Origin: Steromphala cineraria
Taxonomy: Eukaryota > Mollusca > Gastropoda > Trochida > Trochidae
DNA: 64,000 nucleotides
Assembly (NCBI GenBank): GCA_916613615.1
Contig: OU744736.1
Location: 5,296,330 to 5,360,329 of the forward strand
Direction of reading: 5' to 3'
The notes beneath the pieces were generated by a model, which ran no database searches, was not told where the DNA came from, and saw only the letters and a program-made list of their open reading frames with translations. Made by a program: the position numbers and the translations under genes. Below, piece by piece: positions 48,290-60,300 of this stretch (position 1 is the stretch's first letter; each line of letters opens with the position of its first letter).

Positions 48290-49824
48290 TTATTTCAAAA
48301 CCGTTCCAGTATAATTATTTTTGAATAAATGTAACAGATAGGATGATAGGGGCATATTGTTGTTCATATTTTGTTATATGGTTATTAAATTACAAACCTA
48401 TTCATACTTAGAACGAAGTTATCATATTTATAAAATGAAGAATAATATCGCATCTAAATATCTGATTATCCTGCCTCAACGGTGATCAAAGAAAAAGTCA
48501 CAATCCTTCATTCACTTCAACTACCTAAAACAATTGACTAAAAGCTCTGTCATGAAAGCATTATTGTATTTCTATATAAACTTCCTTTTCTTGTGAGATC
48601 ACCATCCATCAACTGTAATGAAGAAATGAAGAAGGGGGACAAATGCTTGGAGGTAATGGTGCAACAAAAGTATTGAATTCATTAAATCCTCATTTCCAAA
48701 ATAAAGATATACATAACACGGTTTCAAAAATACAAATTACGGACAACTGTGATATTCAATATGTATTAAATTATGAAATGATAAATATTGTTAACAAAGA
48801 CAACATAAGGTAAGTCATAGCATGTGGCCTATCATCAGTCAACTTAATTTCAACACACAGAACTAATTTGAAATACCAAACATTTCAATAAGCATTACTA
48901 TCATAAAATATTGTGATTTTTCCCTAGGCAAATTCGTGACTTTTTTCCGATTACCGTGTCAGATGCGGTCACGGATTTCAAAACGATGTACACTATTTTC
49001 AACAAATCATACAAGATAGAAATCATTCCTCTATGTGAAAGGGTTTGTTAAAAGCACAGTACCTAGAACGAGGATTAAAACGTTGTTCTCATATCATTAA
49101 GGCTTAAATTGAGACTGTATGGAAATGATATATTTCGGAAAAAAAGATTGACAAAATGATAAAAAGTTTAGCCATGTATTAGCGAAGTAAATCTACTAAT
49201 GTTACAAAGAAAATACTATTTCAAAACAAAGACGTTGTATTTATCATAAATGGTGAAAAGTAGTACATAGACGGAACTTAAATGCAATAACATTTAAAAA
49301 TAACATACATAAAAAGTTACATTTTCTACGTTTATCCACTTTGTAATAAATCATTTTATTAAAATGTAGACCAAGAGGCCATTGAGAATAAAGCTGAGTG
49401 TGTTACGACGGGGCTTTGACTATGCTAAAGGCTTTATCAAATAATAGTGCTTTCGTTAGAATTCTTATGATATTGGGGTAAAAATAGTATTTTTTTATGG
49501 GTCCAATCACACCGAGGTAACACCAAGGTTACGAAATCATCTACAGCTGCCGGGCCGTGCCCAGTTCGTGTCACGTGACAGCGTTACGCAACTAAAAAAG
49601 TATGAAGATTCACATTAAATTCATTGGCGGCCATTTTGTGTGAACACCTTTAATTCATTTTGTGTAAGAAAAAGGAATTGCATGGCTAAACTTTACGTTA
49701 TGTATTTGAATTATTACCGCTCCATTAAGTTTAGGTACATTGTCTTTCAATTGGAACCATTTATTTTCATTTTCTTGACATCACCTTATGTTTCCCCTAA
49801 AAACGTGATACTGCCCCTTTAATG
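48290..49824. repeat. B-only segment, copy 2, with MITE-related end
   Basis: Partner of 19700-21231. The MITE-like right end stops at TTAA (49820-49823). No gene recognised. Confidence 0.7.
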
Positions 49825-52700
49825 TGCACGTTTCTGTCAATTAAAAGTGCCATGATTTCTTGAAACTTCTATTTTTTTGCTGCGGTTACTTATTTCTTCA
49901 CATATTTCAGGCAGACAATCATTTATAAAAAAAAAAACATTCTCACTTGAACATCAGATAATATTCAAACCTAAATATAAATGCAATGAGTCATCCAACA
50001 AGTGATTATCTTCAACAAAATTTCGATCTGATACTCAATTTTAATATTCATATTTCCAATAAGCTTTCCGCATTTAGAGGACTACAAGTTAAAATGTATA
50101 GCCGAAAGCAATAAAGAGCTGTTAGCGATACTTACCATTTATTGCTGAATAAAGAAATTAGACGAGTCTTGCTTTCGGTTAAGATTTTTGTATTTGATTT
50201 ATCTTACAAATCTAGATTTTTAGTAAGAGGCTTAAGAAATTAATTTTTCAGTTTGTATACCTAGCTAAAGATTACATTCTTGTACAAACCAATAAGAAAG
50301 ATTGGCTTTCGACGATAAAAATTCAGTTTCAGCTGGGTTGAAAATTAAACAATCACGTTTGAAAATGTCGAAAGTACTGCATCGTAAACGATTTGCTATA
50401 TTTTGATAACTTTTCCAATTTCATTAACAGGCGTAAGCAATTTTCCTCCAATAACAAATGTTTTATTAATAATAATAATAATAATAGTCCATTTGTATGG
50501 CGCTTTTCCATGCTAGATATCATGCTCAAAGCGCATTATATTGTGGAGTCCAGAGTTTAAAATCTTGTGAAAATTACCAATATGTTCTTTGAGCTTTTTA
50601 AAAATTTCAATGTCCTTAATAACGTATCATTCATTGATTCATTGAGTTCGATAAATTTCATTAAAAGTCTCTATTTAGAAGATTCAATGTTCAATATGTT
50701 TTGTTCGTGGATATTTTAAAGAATCGAACAAAATGGAGATAGCTGTAGATGTAGGATGAAGGATCAAATTAATTCTTTAGCTCAAGAAATTTTATTTCCA
50801 TGCCTATGCGTGATTTTTCACAATTGCCAAAGGTTACTCTGTCAGTACTCATGATTTTAAGAAGGCAGTTTTTGTGCTAATTGGGTAGTTTCATGTCAAG
50901 ACTATTTTGCAAATCTTTAATAAATTCCAGCTTTCAACTTGCCATTGGAAGCATATTTGTATAAACATGAATCCTCTCAACCCGGCAGAAGAATATTGAA
51001 AAGAAAGAACGATCTGCTATTGTGTTGACATAATTGTTTTGTTTTAATTCAAGCTGAAACAATCACCCTGATGATTACCAGCAACAGAACATTTTATCAA
51101 ACAGGATTCTTCTCAGTTTATAACCTCAATATTGATTAATTGCTTTGGGTTTGGTGGGTGGGGGCAAATTCCTTTTTGTGAGAGCAGGGGGGTTGCCTTT
51201 CAAATAAATAAACACTGATTTAAATTGATCAACAGTTGGGAACTGTGTCAAGAAACGCTATGTTTTAAAAAAAAATGTATTGTTCTATGTAATGGCTTAG
51301 ATGTTATTAATTTGTTACCTGTTTTCAGACAAAAGTCATATTCCTTTTCCAGGAGTCTCCAGATTATTATTTTTCCTTTTCAGGAGCTGCAATTCGAAGA
51401 AGTCAAGTTGATAATTTGTTCCTGAAAAAGTAATAACTCTTCTCCCGAATCAATCATTGGTAAATTGCATGTGTTGGCAAAGTTTTATTACTCATGGCCT
51501 AATTGTCTACAAAATACCAGTCATTTCCTTCACTTCCAGGTTTCTTCTGGTAATCATATTTCCAATTTAGGGACTGAAAGAAAAGAAAAAGAAGCTAACT
51601 GGTGATGCGATAAGGAATGACGCAAATGGGCTTGCTGTCAGTATAGATGTGTGTTATTTAACTTCATTATCCTTATTTTAGAAAAACGTCTGTAGGAACT
51701 GAAGTTCCAGCTAAGCGAAAGAATTTTCCCCTAGTAATGATTATCTAACCTTCAATGAGAAAGTTGGAAAGTAGATAAGTACTGCAGACCCTTAGTGACA
51801 TTTCCCCCTGATTCCGAATATTGAGTACAGAGACGAACAAATTTAAGGTTCAATGGATTTGCTTCCTTTTTTATCTATGACCGTTTAAAACTGATATTTT
51901 CTCTTTCAAAATTGCATTTATCGTCTTCTTGTCTTCTGTGTATCGAAATTTAAATACATACTTTGCTAAGTTCAATTGAGATAGGATACCATTGTTCTCT
52001 TATGACAGGCAATAATTCTTACTCCTGCTTCAGGTTTCACTCACTGATAATAATAAGAGTAATTACAGTAATTATGAGTTTTTGAAAGAAGCCTTTGAGC
52101 TTCGAGCCTCTTTCATAATTTGTGCGAGCTTTGAGCCTCTTTCATAATTTTCAGAATTTAAGGACAGATCATTTGATACCAATAAGCCCTAAACAAGAAA
52201 GTGCGTCGTCTTTAGAAATCCTGAATAAAAGGCAACAGATCAATGGTTTTAATGCAAAGAACAATGCGTTGACGTCAATGATACATACATGTCGAAGGTC
52301 AAAGAAAGATTTTGCTTGAATCATCATCACCTGAAATTTTGATTCATCTTCATGACTTTCCTACACCTATCTTATTCTAGCGAATATATGGAAGGGTTTG
52401 GTCTTGGCTCTATGTTCTGTAGATTCAATCGATAAACATGATATTGTCATAATATCTTTATCATTTCATTTCAAGCTTACAGTCAATTGTATATTGTTGA
52501 ACTTTGTTAACAGGCTTCTAATCCGTTTGCTGAGCAAAAGGCCCTACACTTCTTTCATGTTTACAATCGTTGATACTGACACATACGACAGATGTAATAT
52601 GTTTAATGAGTAGGAATTATTTCCTATTTTTGAAAATAAAACCCTGACAAATAGAAAACTCATATGTAGTATATATCCTTCAAATGAAAGTTTTTGCTGA
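49824..52700. repeat. Block gamma, copy B2
   Basis: Partner of 21231-24324. It lacks about 249 bp that B1 has at 23873-24121 (junction near 52515) and has a 65-bp insertion at 50469-50533. No gene recognised. Confidence 0.84.
50469..50533. mobile_element. Short (ATA)n plus GCGCTTTTCC/AAAGCGC insertion
   Basis: Absent from B1, A1 and A2, where ATTACATTATATTG is uninterrupted. It consists of ATA repeats, then TAGTCCATTTG, GGCGCTTTTCCA and GCTCAAAGCG. The inverted GCGCTTT/AAAGCGC pair with an AT-rich repeat tail resembles a widespread metazoan short repeat, possibly a 3' fragment of a retroelement. Confidence 0.6.
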
Positions 52701-54979
52701 CAGCTGGAACCAAACAAAAAAAGATGAAAATATACGTTGAACAGTTTGATGTAATTTCTTAGAGAGTGTATTATTTTGTGTCTGTTGAAACGGATATCAA
52801 AATGAAAAAAAAAATCATTTTTTATGAAAACAAACAGATTGGTTTTGAAAAGGTTGGCTACAAACCAGAACATCCTCATTTGCATTAGTTCCAAAACTAT
52901 TCATACTGTCAGAGTTATGTATATTCATACCAATGTCTACACACAAGACAAGCAAAAACTATTGGGCAAGAGTAAATTCCTAATAGTTTTGGTACAATTG
53001 GTTCGAAAATAAAATATCTCTTTGTTTTAATGAAGTTTTATAAGATCTTTCTAATTTATTGCAAAAGAAAACCAATGTTTAACTTTTGAATACAAACATA
53101 AATAAAAATAACGTCATTGTTGTAATTCGACAATATAAAGTGTTTGTTGAGTTTAAGTTGTGTTGAATATGATGATATTCGTTTCAAATGAAGCAGTGAA
53201 AGTGCTTGTATGTTATGAGATAAAGTTTCCCTTTAAGAGAAAATCAGGATTGTGTTCTACTCGAATGACATTCAGTGATGAACATGACACATTACCGTTG
53301 AAATAGCAATAACAACCTTTCTTTAAAGAAATGGGTATGGAAAGATATTTCAAAAGCTTACACTAACATCACGAAATAATGATGCCGATTTCGAGATTTC
53401 AATTGGAATCGTTTTCGTTTGCAAAATTGAGCCAGATGATAGCTGTTCAATCACTGAGATTTAGTTTCTGACACAAATGATTAAGATCATTCGAGCATGC
53501 CCTCCTATGAATGACTTCAAGCTCAATTAAACTTATTACTTTCACCATTTTTCTCCAGTCCATAAGTAAAATGGATGCTTTTCATATTTGTTTTATATTG
53601 AGAAAAAATCATTTTCTCTAAGGAAATGCAAAATGAATAATATTTCGGGATATATTCATTCATCCGACTTTAGGTTGACATAGAGATTCAAAAAACCGAA
53701 CAATGGTTATGAACCCATTGGGATTGTAATTCTGCAATATCCGAGCAAGTTCACAATAACATGTACATTCGTCATAAATCTGCCTTTAATTGGCACTATA
53801 TAAGCTTCTCATCATTATAAATGTGAATAACCATACATGTACAGGTAAAGGCAATTTTTTTACCTAAATATTGGATATTCAAAGGTTGAGATTTTGGTAA
53901 ATTACAAAACGATTTCTTCTGCAAATATGGGGACCTTAATCTTATATACATGTAGACAAACCCGTCATTTTCAAATGTAACATGTGTACTTATATTAAAA
54001 AAACCCAAGATGAATTAAAAAAAGATGTGGTTTAAAAGTACACGATATGGTGATTTCATTTGAAAAAGCAAATGAAGGCATCAGTTCACCTATTGGGTTG
54101 CTCTTCAAACCAGAAGTTACGGCCCACCACGGAAATCTTTAGAAGATCCATTGCTGTGACTTCATTTTGTGAATCAAATAATTTATCCTACAATTCTCAA
54201 TGCATTCCCTCTCAGATTTGATTTATGTAGTTAGGTGTTGATTACAAAAAGTTACACAAAGAGAAGATCGTTTTTGTTATATTTTGCATGTGACACTACT
54301 AATACAGTGGCGTGAAAACGAAAAGTTTCATTAGAAAATAGTTTTTTTCCGTGTTTAGAAGTTGCTTCATGTGGCCCAGTTAATCCAATGCAATGGAAAT
54401 GAAAAGCATCACTTAAAATGACAGTTAAATGAAGAATGCTTTCACCATTTTTTTCAGATTGCACACTAAACATTAAATGCCCTTGGTTCAAAATCTCATG
54501 TGGAAGGAAGGGGATAGCTTATATTAATGTTTGTAATAAAATGTAAACATTAGAAGGGGGAAAGTATTCAAATTGTCCTTAAATTGACAGTGAACTGTTA
54601 ACTTGAAAACTTTCTAAGAGCAAAATTATCATGTTATTATTACATTCCACATTGCTGTCTGATATTCTAAGATTTCCTGTTTGCAAGTAATTGACAATCT
54701 ATATCGAGATCCTAGATCTTTAAATGGTATTTAAAGATTGCATTGAGTAATTAATATCATATTCATGTTTATAGAAGTTTATCTAATGGGAAAGGATGAT
54801 TTGGAATTGTTTTAATTTAACCATCTGAATATTCAATCAGCTTGTCAAGTTATCATGTTCAACAACATAAACTTGAACAAAAGCTAAATGTTTATCCTTT
54901 CACCTTTCAAAGCAGTTCAAGTGCAGATTTTCAAATGTACATGATGGTTGGACATGATGAATACAATGTGTCACATTAA
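52700..54979. repeat. Block delta, copy B2
   Basis: Continues the B half of U2 with sequence matching 11435-13462. U1 lost this part at 24324. It retains about 170 bp (54110-54280) that A1 has lost, and lacks both A2 insertions, so it is the cleanest reference for delta. Bases 54420-54620 contain stretches closer to epsilon (14590-14654; 44060-44090). No gene recognised. Confidence 0.8.
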
Positions 54980-55287
54980 AGGCCACATTAACTGTACGTT
55001 AATACTAAATGTATTATTTTGAAAGTATCACAGATCTTATTACAGAAACGAATAATCCATAGCACGAGAACAAATTATAAATATTCACATGAAGTCCAAT
55101 GATGGCAATTTTTTCCCTATACATCTTTGATTCATTTTGTGTAAGGAAAAGGAATCACATGGCTGAACATTACATTAGATGTTTAATGTTTAATTTAGTT
55201 TAAATGCATTGTCTTTCAATCTGAACCTTTTATTTTAATTTTCCTGACATCACCTTACATAACACATAAAAACGTGCCACTGCTTCT
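54980..55287. mobile_element. Decayed copy of the TTAA MITE
   Basis: The left TTAA (54976-54979) is followed by a degraded terminus AGGCCACATTAAC; the interior (CATTTTGTGTAAG-AAAAGGAA, CATTGTCTTTCAAT, CCTGACATCACCTTA) aligns with 26928-27273. The right end CGTGCCACTGCTTCT is diverged. It lies exactly where homology between U2 and U1 stops. Confidence 0.75.
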
Positions 55288-56050
55288 TTCAAGGAAGGAA
55301 ATCAATTTCAAGCGAAACAGTGACTTTAGTGTTTAACACAGGTTCTACTTTTAAAAAAACATGAAAAGTGCATTCTGCTTTTAACATTTCCAATAAACCT
55401 ACAAATATGCTTTCGTCTTTCCAATAATACTTTCACTTTTTTCCTTTTAGCAAAGGCTTAAATGATTGTCGTCACTGTCATCGATATCCCAGAAAACGTG
55501 CTGTATATGTGGGAGTATCAGACAGATTGTCTCTCTAGCATCAGAATCACACAAAAACTTTTATCATAACTAGAAGGGGGTGATGAGGAATATCAACATG
55601 CAACAGCGAGATTTTGTAACAACTGATTCAAGTTGTAAATGCCTTTAACTATGCCATACATATACACATGTAACTTTTTATAAAAGCTTTAATCCATGCT
55701 TATGATTAAATCACATTAAGTAATTGACCAATGGACAGATTAAATTTTTAACAACGATGCAGATAAAGATTAGAAATTGACAAACTAATCAATATGATGC
55801 AAACTGTTTGAAGGATATACCCCTTTTTGACCTTGATTAAGATTAGCAGGTTGTTTGACGTTGAGTTAAATGAAGCTAAATGTCGTTTCAAGTATCTTCT
55901 TTGATTACACGCCAACATCAAGTTAGCATTATATAAGAGTTTTATTCATGAATTGTATTGGTAAAATCTAGTCATAAAAGTTTAATTTTTTAAAATATCA
56001 AACAAATGTAAAAATAGCTTTTTCGTAAGACATTAAATGTAAAGTTAATT
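55288..56050. other. Single-copy AT-rich stretch
   Basis: No duplicated sequence, open frame of interest, RNA gene or transposon terminus seen. Confidence 0.5.
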
Positions 56051-56100
56051 AGCAGCCCCGTCTAAGGACGGGGCTGCTATCAGTTTTTGTGAAGTTTCCA

Positions 56101-56101
<1 letters not shown>

Positions 56102-56146
<45 letters not shown>
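56102..56146. repeat. (GCC)15 microsatellite
   Basis: 45 bases of uninterrupted CGC/GCC repeat just inside the left hairpin of the element; probably variable in length. Confidence 0.97.
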
Positions 56147-56251
56147 ACTCGTACTACTAGCTATAACTTTTTTCCCCTAAGCTTTCCAGAACTCTTATTC
56201 ATACCTTACTCCTCATACCTCGGGGGAACGATTTTGACACGTTCACTTTCA

Positions 56252-57265
56252 AGGTCAAAGGTCAAGGTCACGAGCTATGTATTCACACTAAGAATTCCTT
56301 GTAAATGCGATAACTTGAAAAGTTTTTGTGCTATGAAGCTCTAACTTGGTATATATCATCCTTGGAAAAGTAAAAAATTTTGAAAAGGTTTTGGCTACAA
56401 TCCGTCAAAGGTCAAGGTCACAGCAAGATCATGACGTAAGCATGTTTTAGCGAAAATGCTTTATTTTAACTATGAACACTTTTAATCAATACATGATTGT
56501 TATACTCAAAAAAAAGTGTTCAATGATTGTGTGACCTTGAAGGTCAAAGGTCAAGGTCATGAGATATGAGTTATTACAAAATGCACTAAATTGGGGTATA
56601 ACTTTATCCCATTTAGCTTTTCAGAACTCATGAACATGTCTAAATGTTAATACTTCCAGGGAATCATTATGACATGTTCACTTTCAAGTTCAAAGGTCAA
56701 GGTCACGAGTTATAAAATCACCACAAAATTCTTTGTAAACACGGTAACTTGAAAAGTTTTTGTGCTATGAAGCTCTAACTTGGTATATATCATCCTTGGA
56801 AAAGTAAAAATTTTTGAAAAGGTTTCGGCTACAATCTGTCAAAGGTCAAGGTCACAGCAAGGTCATGACTTAAGCATGGTTTAGCGAAAATGCTTAATTT
56901 TAACTATGATCACTTTTAATCAATACATGATTGTTATACTCAATAAAAAGTGTTCAATTATTGTGTGACCTTGAAGGTCAAAGGTCAAGGTCATGAGATA
57001 TGAGTTATTGCAATTCCTTCTAAACACAATAACTTGAAAAGTTTTTGTGCTATGAAGTTTAGATTTTGTATATATTATCTCTTGAGAAGTTCAACATTTT
57101 CAAAAAGTTTTGGGTACTAGCTGTCGAAGGTCAAGGTCACAGCAAGGTCAACATATATGGAGAAAATGGATTAATTGTAATTTTAACACTTTATTTCATT
57201 ACAATAATGTTATACTCAATGAAATGTGTTCATTGATTGTGTGACCTTGAGTGTCAAAGGTCAAG
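56252..57265. promoter_or_regulatory. Array of AGGTCA nuclear-receptor half-sites
   Basis: AGGTCAAAGGTCA, a perfect DR1 arrangement, occurs at 56252-56264, 56541-56553 and 56975-56987; close variants lie at 56406, 56687, 56839, 57125 and 57253. Several continue into a third half-site (AGGTCAAGGTCA). DR1 sites bind HNF4/RXR/COUP-type receptors. Any activity is inference; the motif may simply be part of the repeat. Confidence 0.4.
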
Positions 57266-57370
57266 GTCACGAGAAAATTCCCAATTTGGTGAGGCGGAAC
57301 AGGGTAAGGCGAAACCCAAAGTTCCGGGGCTGCTCTGCTTTTGCGGTATCCCGCAAACGCTAATCTAGTT

Positions 57371-60300
57371 TTTTTCTCAAATACCATAACTACCTACTTA
57401 TCAACGATCTTGTATCATCATCTAAAAGTATTAACCATGAAGAAACTGACAACGATTCTCTGTGAATCATAATGGATGTTAATGCTTCGCTGCGATAATA
57501 AGTGATGCATGATCGCATGAAATAATGGTTCACAATGACAAAATATACAAATAAATGTTCAGTCATTTATTGCAACACAACTAAACATATCTTTATTTCA
57601 TTGTTTTTTTACAGTAGACATTTGAAGAACCTGATGACATGGGTATGCAGGGTGTATGAAGGTAGTTTGTTGATCATGAAAGTTTAACATGATTTAATTG
57701 ATAAATTTGCAGATCTGATTTCTTTTTCTACAGTGTATGTCTTTAGTACTTTTTATGACCGACATCATGGTTGAAATCATCAAAAGTTTGTTTGTCATAA
57801 ATATGATATCATTCGGCCACAACATTAATTCAATGGTTTTGAAGTAACTTAATTCCACAACATACTACTAAAACTGACAAAAGTAGTCACATTGATAATC
57901 ATCCATGTGCTCTCTAAACTTGACGAATGAGATGGATTGTTAACTGTGTAAAAAAACACATTATTTTAAAAAGTGATTTGACTGTGTGCGTTCTTTGAAA
58001 TGGTGCCTGTAAAATGTTTACATCCATTACATAACGTTGTTTTTCGTTTTCAGCTAAATGATTTATGTGCAATTTCAGGGAAGACAATGATAAATGTGTT
58101 TCTGATATGATGGCATGAATATGGAAACTCGATATTGATTATCATTTTGCATGAAAGATAGGGTGGATATTGGTTACTGAGATATTGTTTGTACATTAAT
58201 TCCATTTACGATGTAATCTAGGCCCTTGCAGAAAACATCAACCCTCAGTACGATTGCATATTCATGCAATTAGCGAATAAACATTTCAACATCACACTTG
58301 TATAACTACTGATACCAACAAAATTTCAGTCAATTTGCCTTATTATAACCTTGACCTTTTAAGTGTATATATTAGAATTGAAATAGGCGTCATTCTACAA
58401 ATCTGATTAATGTTATCAATATAAAATAATTGGAGTTATTTTGGTACCCTAAATCGGTCATTGTTCATGTGAAAAAAAATGAATGCCCTTCACATGAAAA
58501 TTATAGTCCTTTCTGAAAGGGACTTTAAACAGCTATCCCCATGCCAACGTGCACGTTACCAAGATACAATGAATTTGTATAATGTCCTATAAATGTAACA
58601 TATTTCCTGTCGTGTGGAGACAGAATAATTGATAACAATTAGATATTAACAACTATCGTAAGTTTAAAATGATTACATATTCTTGTTATATTATATTATA
58701 ACAATATTTGCACGTAATGTTCATTATCACCAAGAACTGTACCAAAACATATCCAAGGATGATATATTCTTCATTGAAACATATTAAAATACAACCATTG
58801 TTTCAGGAAAAACGTCACCCAAAACGCCACCTCAAACATTGTTAATTCAACTCTGTCCTAAACTGACTATTAAAAGTTAAAATGCTCTTCACAGAGAACA
58901 TTCAAAACTGTATCCGTAGCCTTGATCATTGTTCAATTACAGAATTACAGTTATCTTCTTTGACTCTAGATTTCAGCAGAGTAGCTGATAGATATTACAC
59001 TAGAGAGATGTATACTGTAGATTGGATAATCGAAACGAAGACTGATGTTCATTACAGACAATAATGACGAACAGTGAACAACAAACTGACAAAAGAGATT
59101 TATTTGTGAATTAGTTTACATGTAGGTGACCACAAAAAATTCTTTCGATTTATCTCAGAAGATCTTTGTATATCTTTTTATATTTTTGACAGCAGTATTC
59201 TTAGTCGTATCACATTTACATATGTTTTATATGATGTGTATTTTGGTTAAATGCACATATTCCCTTTGGCTCATCTTGCAAGATGATTAATGCACATTAC
59301 ATGTTTTTTATTATTACTCTCAGTTGCACTTAGAATTACAACATTCCAATTTTGCATATTTAATAAAGCATAAGAGGTAGGTTAATTTGGTAACTTGAAT
59401 TTACTTATTGATAAAATTATTTGAAACATGTCAGTCAAACAGAATACTACACTATTAAGTCGTCAGAGTATTCAGCAAATCGATAGCCATCATATTTCAT
59501 CAAACGACTAACCATGTAATTATTTACCTATTAGCGTCTGTTTGGCTTGTTGCTATTACAAATGTTGGGACCTTCTTGTACTAAAGTACAGAAAGGTCAA
59601 ATAAAAGGACAACCTATGTGAAATGTTTTGTTTCTTTTTTTTTAATAATTGAAGAATGTTTCTTTAACTGACTTGTGAAGAACAGAGTATATCAAAAGCA
59701 TCAAATATATCCATTTGTCATCCAAAAGGTTTTTCCACAGGATTTATCTGCTTGTTGAAGATCAAGCAATATGTCCTCGGAGATATCGTTTTGACAGTAA
59801 ATTATTAACAATTCGCTGTCATCAGCAGGTACATGATATCACAAACGTGTTGCCTCATCAGTAGTGACATCATAATGGTATGACGTCATAAACACAACGA
59901 CGTCACAATGCTATAAACACGATGATATAATGCCATTACATCAATGGTTTTGGAGTTTTAGGACTATGCCGTGTTCAAAGATGTACATTTTCATTTAAAG
60001 TGATGAAAATGATTGAGGATGATAAATAGAATCTCACCCTCGTGTCTTCTGTGTCTCAGCAAGCCTCGAATATTTGTTACGTTTATCAACCTGTGTTGAT
60101 ATATTTGATATCGGAAGACACTTGGATGTCAATCTCTATATATAAGAAGTAGGTTAGTTTTTCTAACATTCACAATAATAGGTGTAATCCATATTTTGGG
60201 ACAAAGATCAGGAAAGGATACACTTGATTGACTAAGTGTTAAGCAAAGAATGTTAGTTCTTTTAATGGTCGAAATTCGTCTTTTCAATAAGCTAGTTACA

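Larger units (their letters stand above)
46893..48290. repeat. B-only cassette, copy 2
   Basis: Partner of 18300-19700: foldback (46915-47012), CRE pair (47104-47155), candidate frame (47374-47631) and the palindrome with inverted loop (48092-48111). Confidence 0.65.
25064..54978. repeat. Segmental duplication U2 (right copy)
   Basis: Second copy of U1, in direct orientation. It is about 5 kb longer because it carries four insertions absent from U1 (26928-27273, 28701-29582, about 38932-40495, 40636-42337) and keeps a delta block after its B half (52700-54978) that U1 lacks. It lacks the LINE found in U1 at 14655-16106. The right edge is placed where homology to 13462 stops, at a TTAA site where a decayed MITE begins. 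Confidence 0.92.
56051..57370. mobile_element. GGTCA-rich element, Helentron-like ends
   Basis: The left end is a perfect hairpin with 12-bp arms and a 4-bp loop (56051-56078, AGCAGCCCCGTC/GACGGGGCTGCT), the same geometry as 38936-38963. Near the right end the arm recurs (CGGGGCTGCT, 57325-57334), followed by a hairpin TTTGCGG-TATC-CCGCAAA (57340-57357) and CTAATCTAGTTTTTTT. Between lie a GCC run and three copies of a unit starting at 56311, 56745 and 57030. No coding frame. Shared end design with 38932-40495 suggests the same transposition mechanism. Confidence 0.6.
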
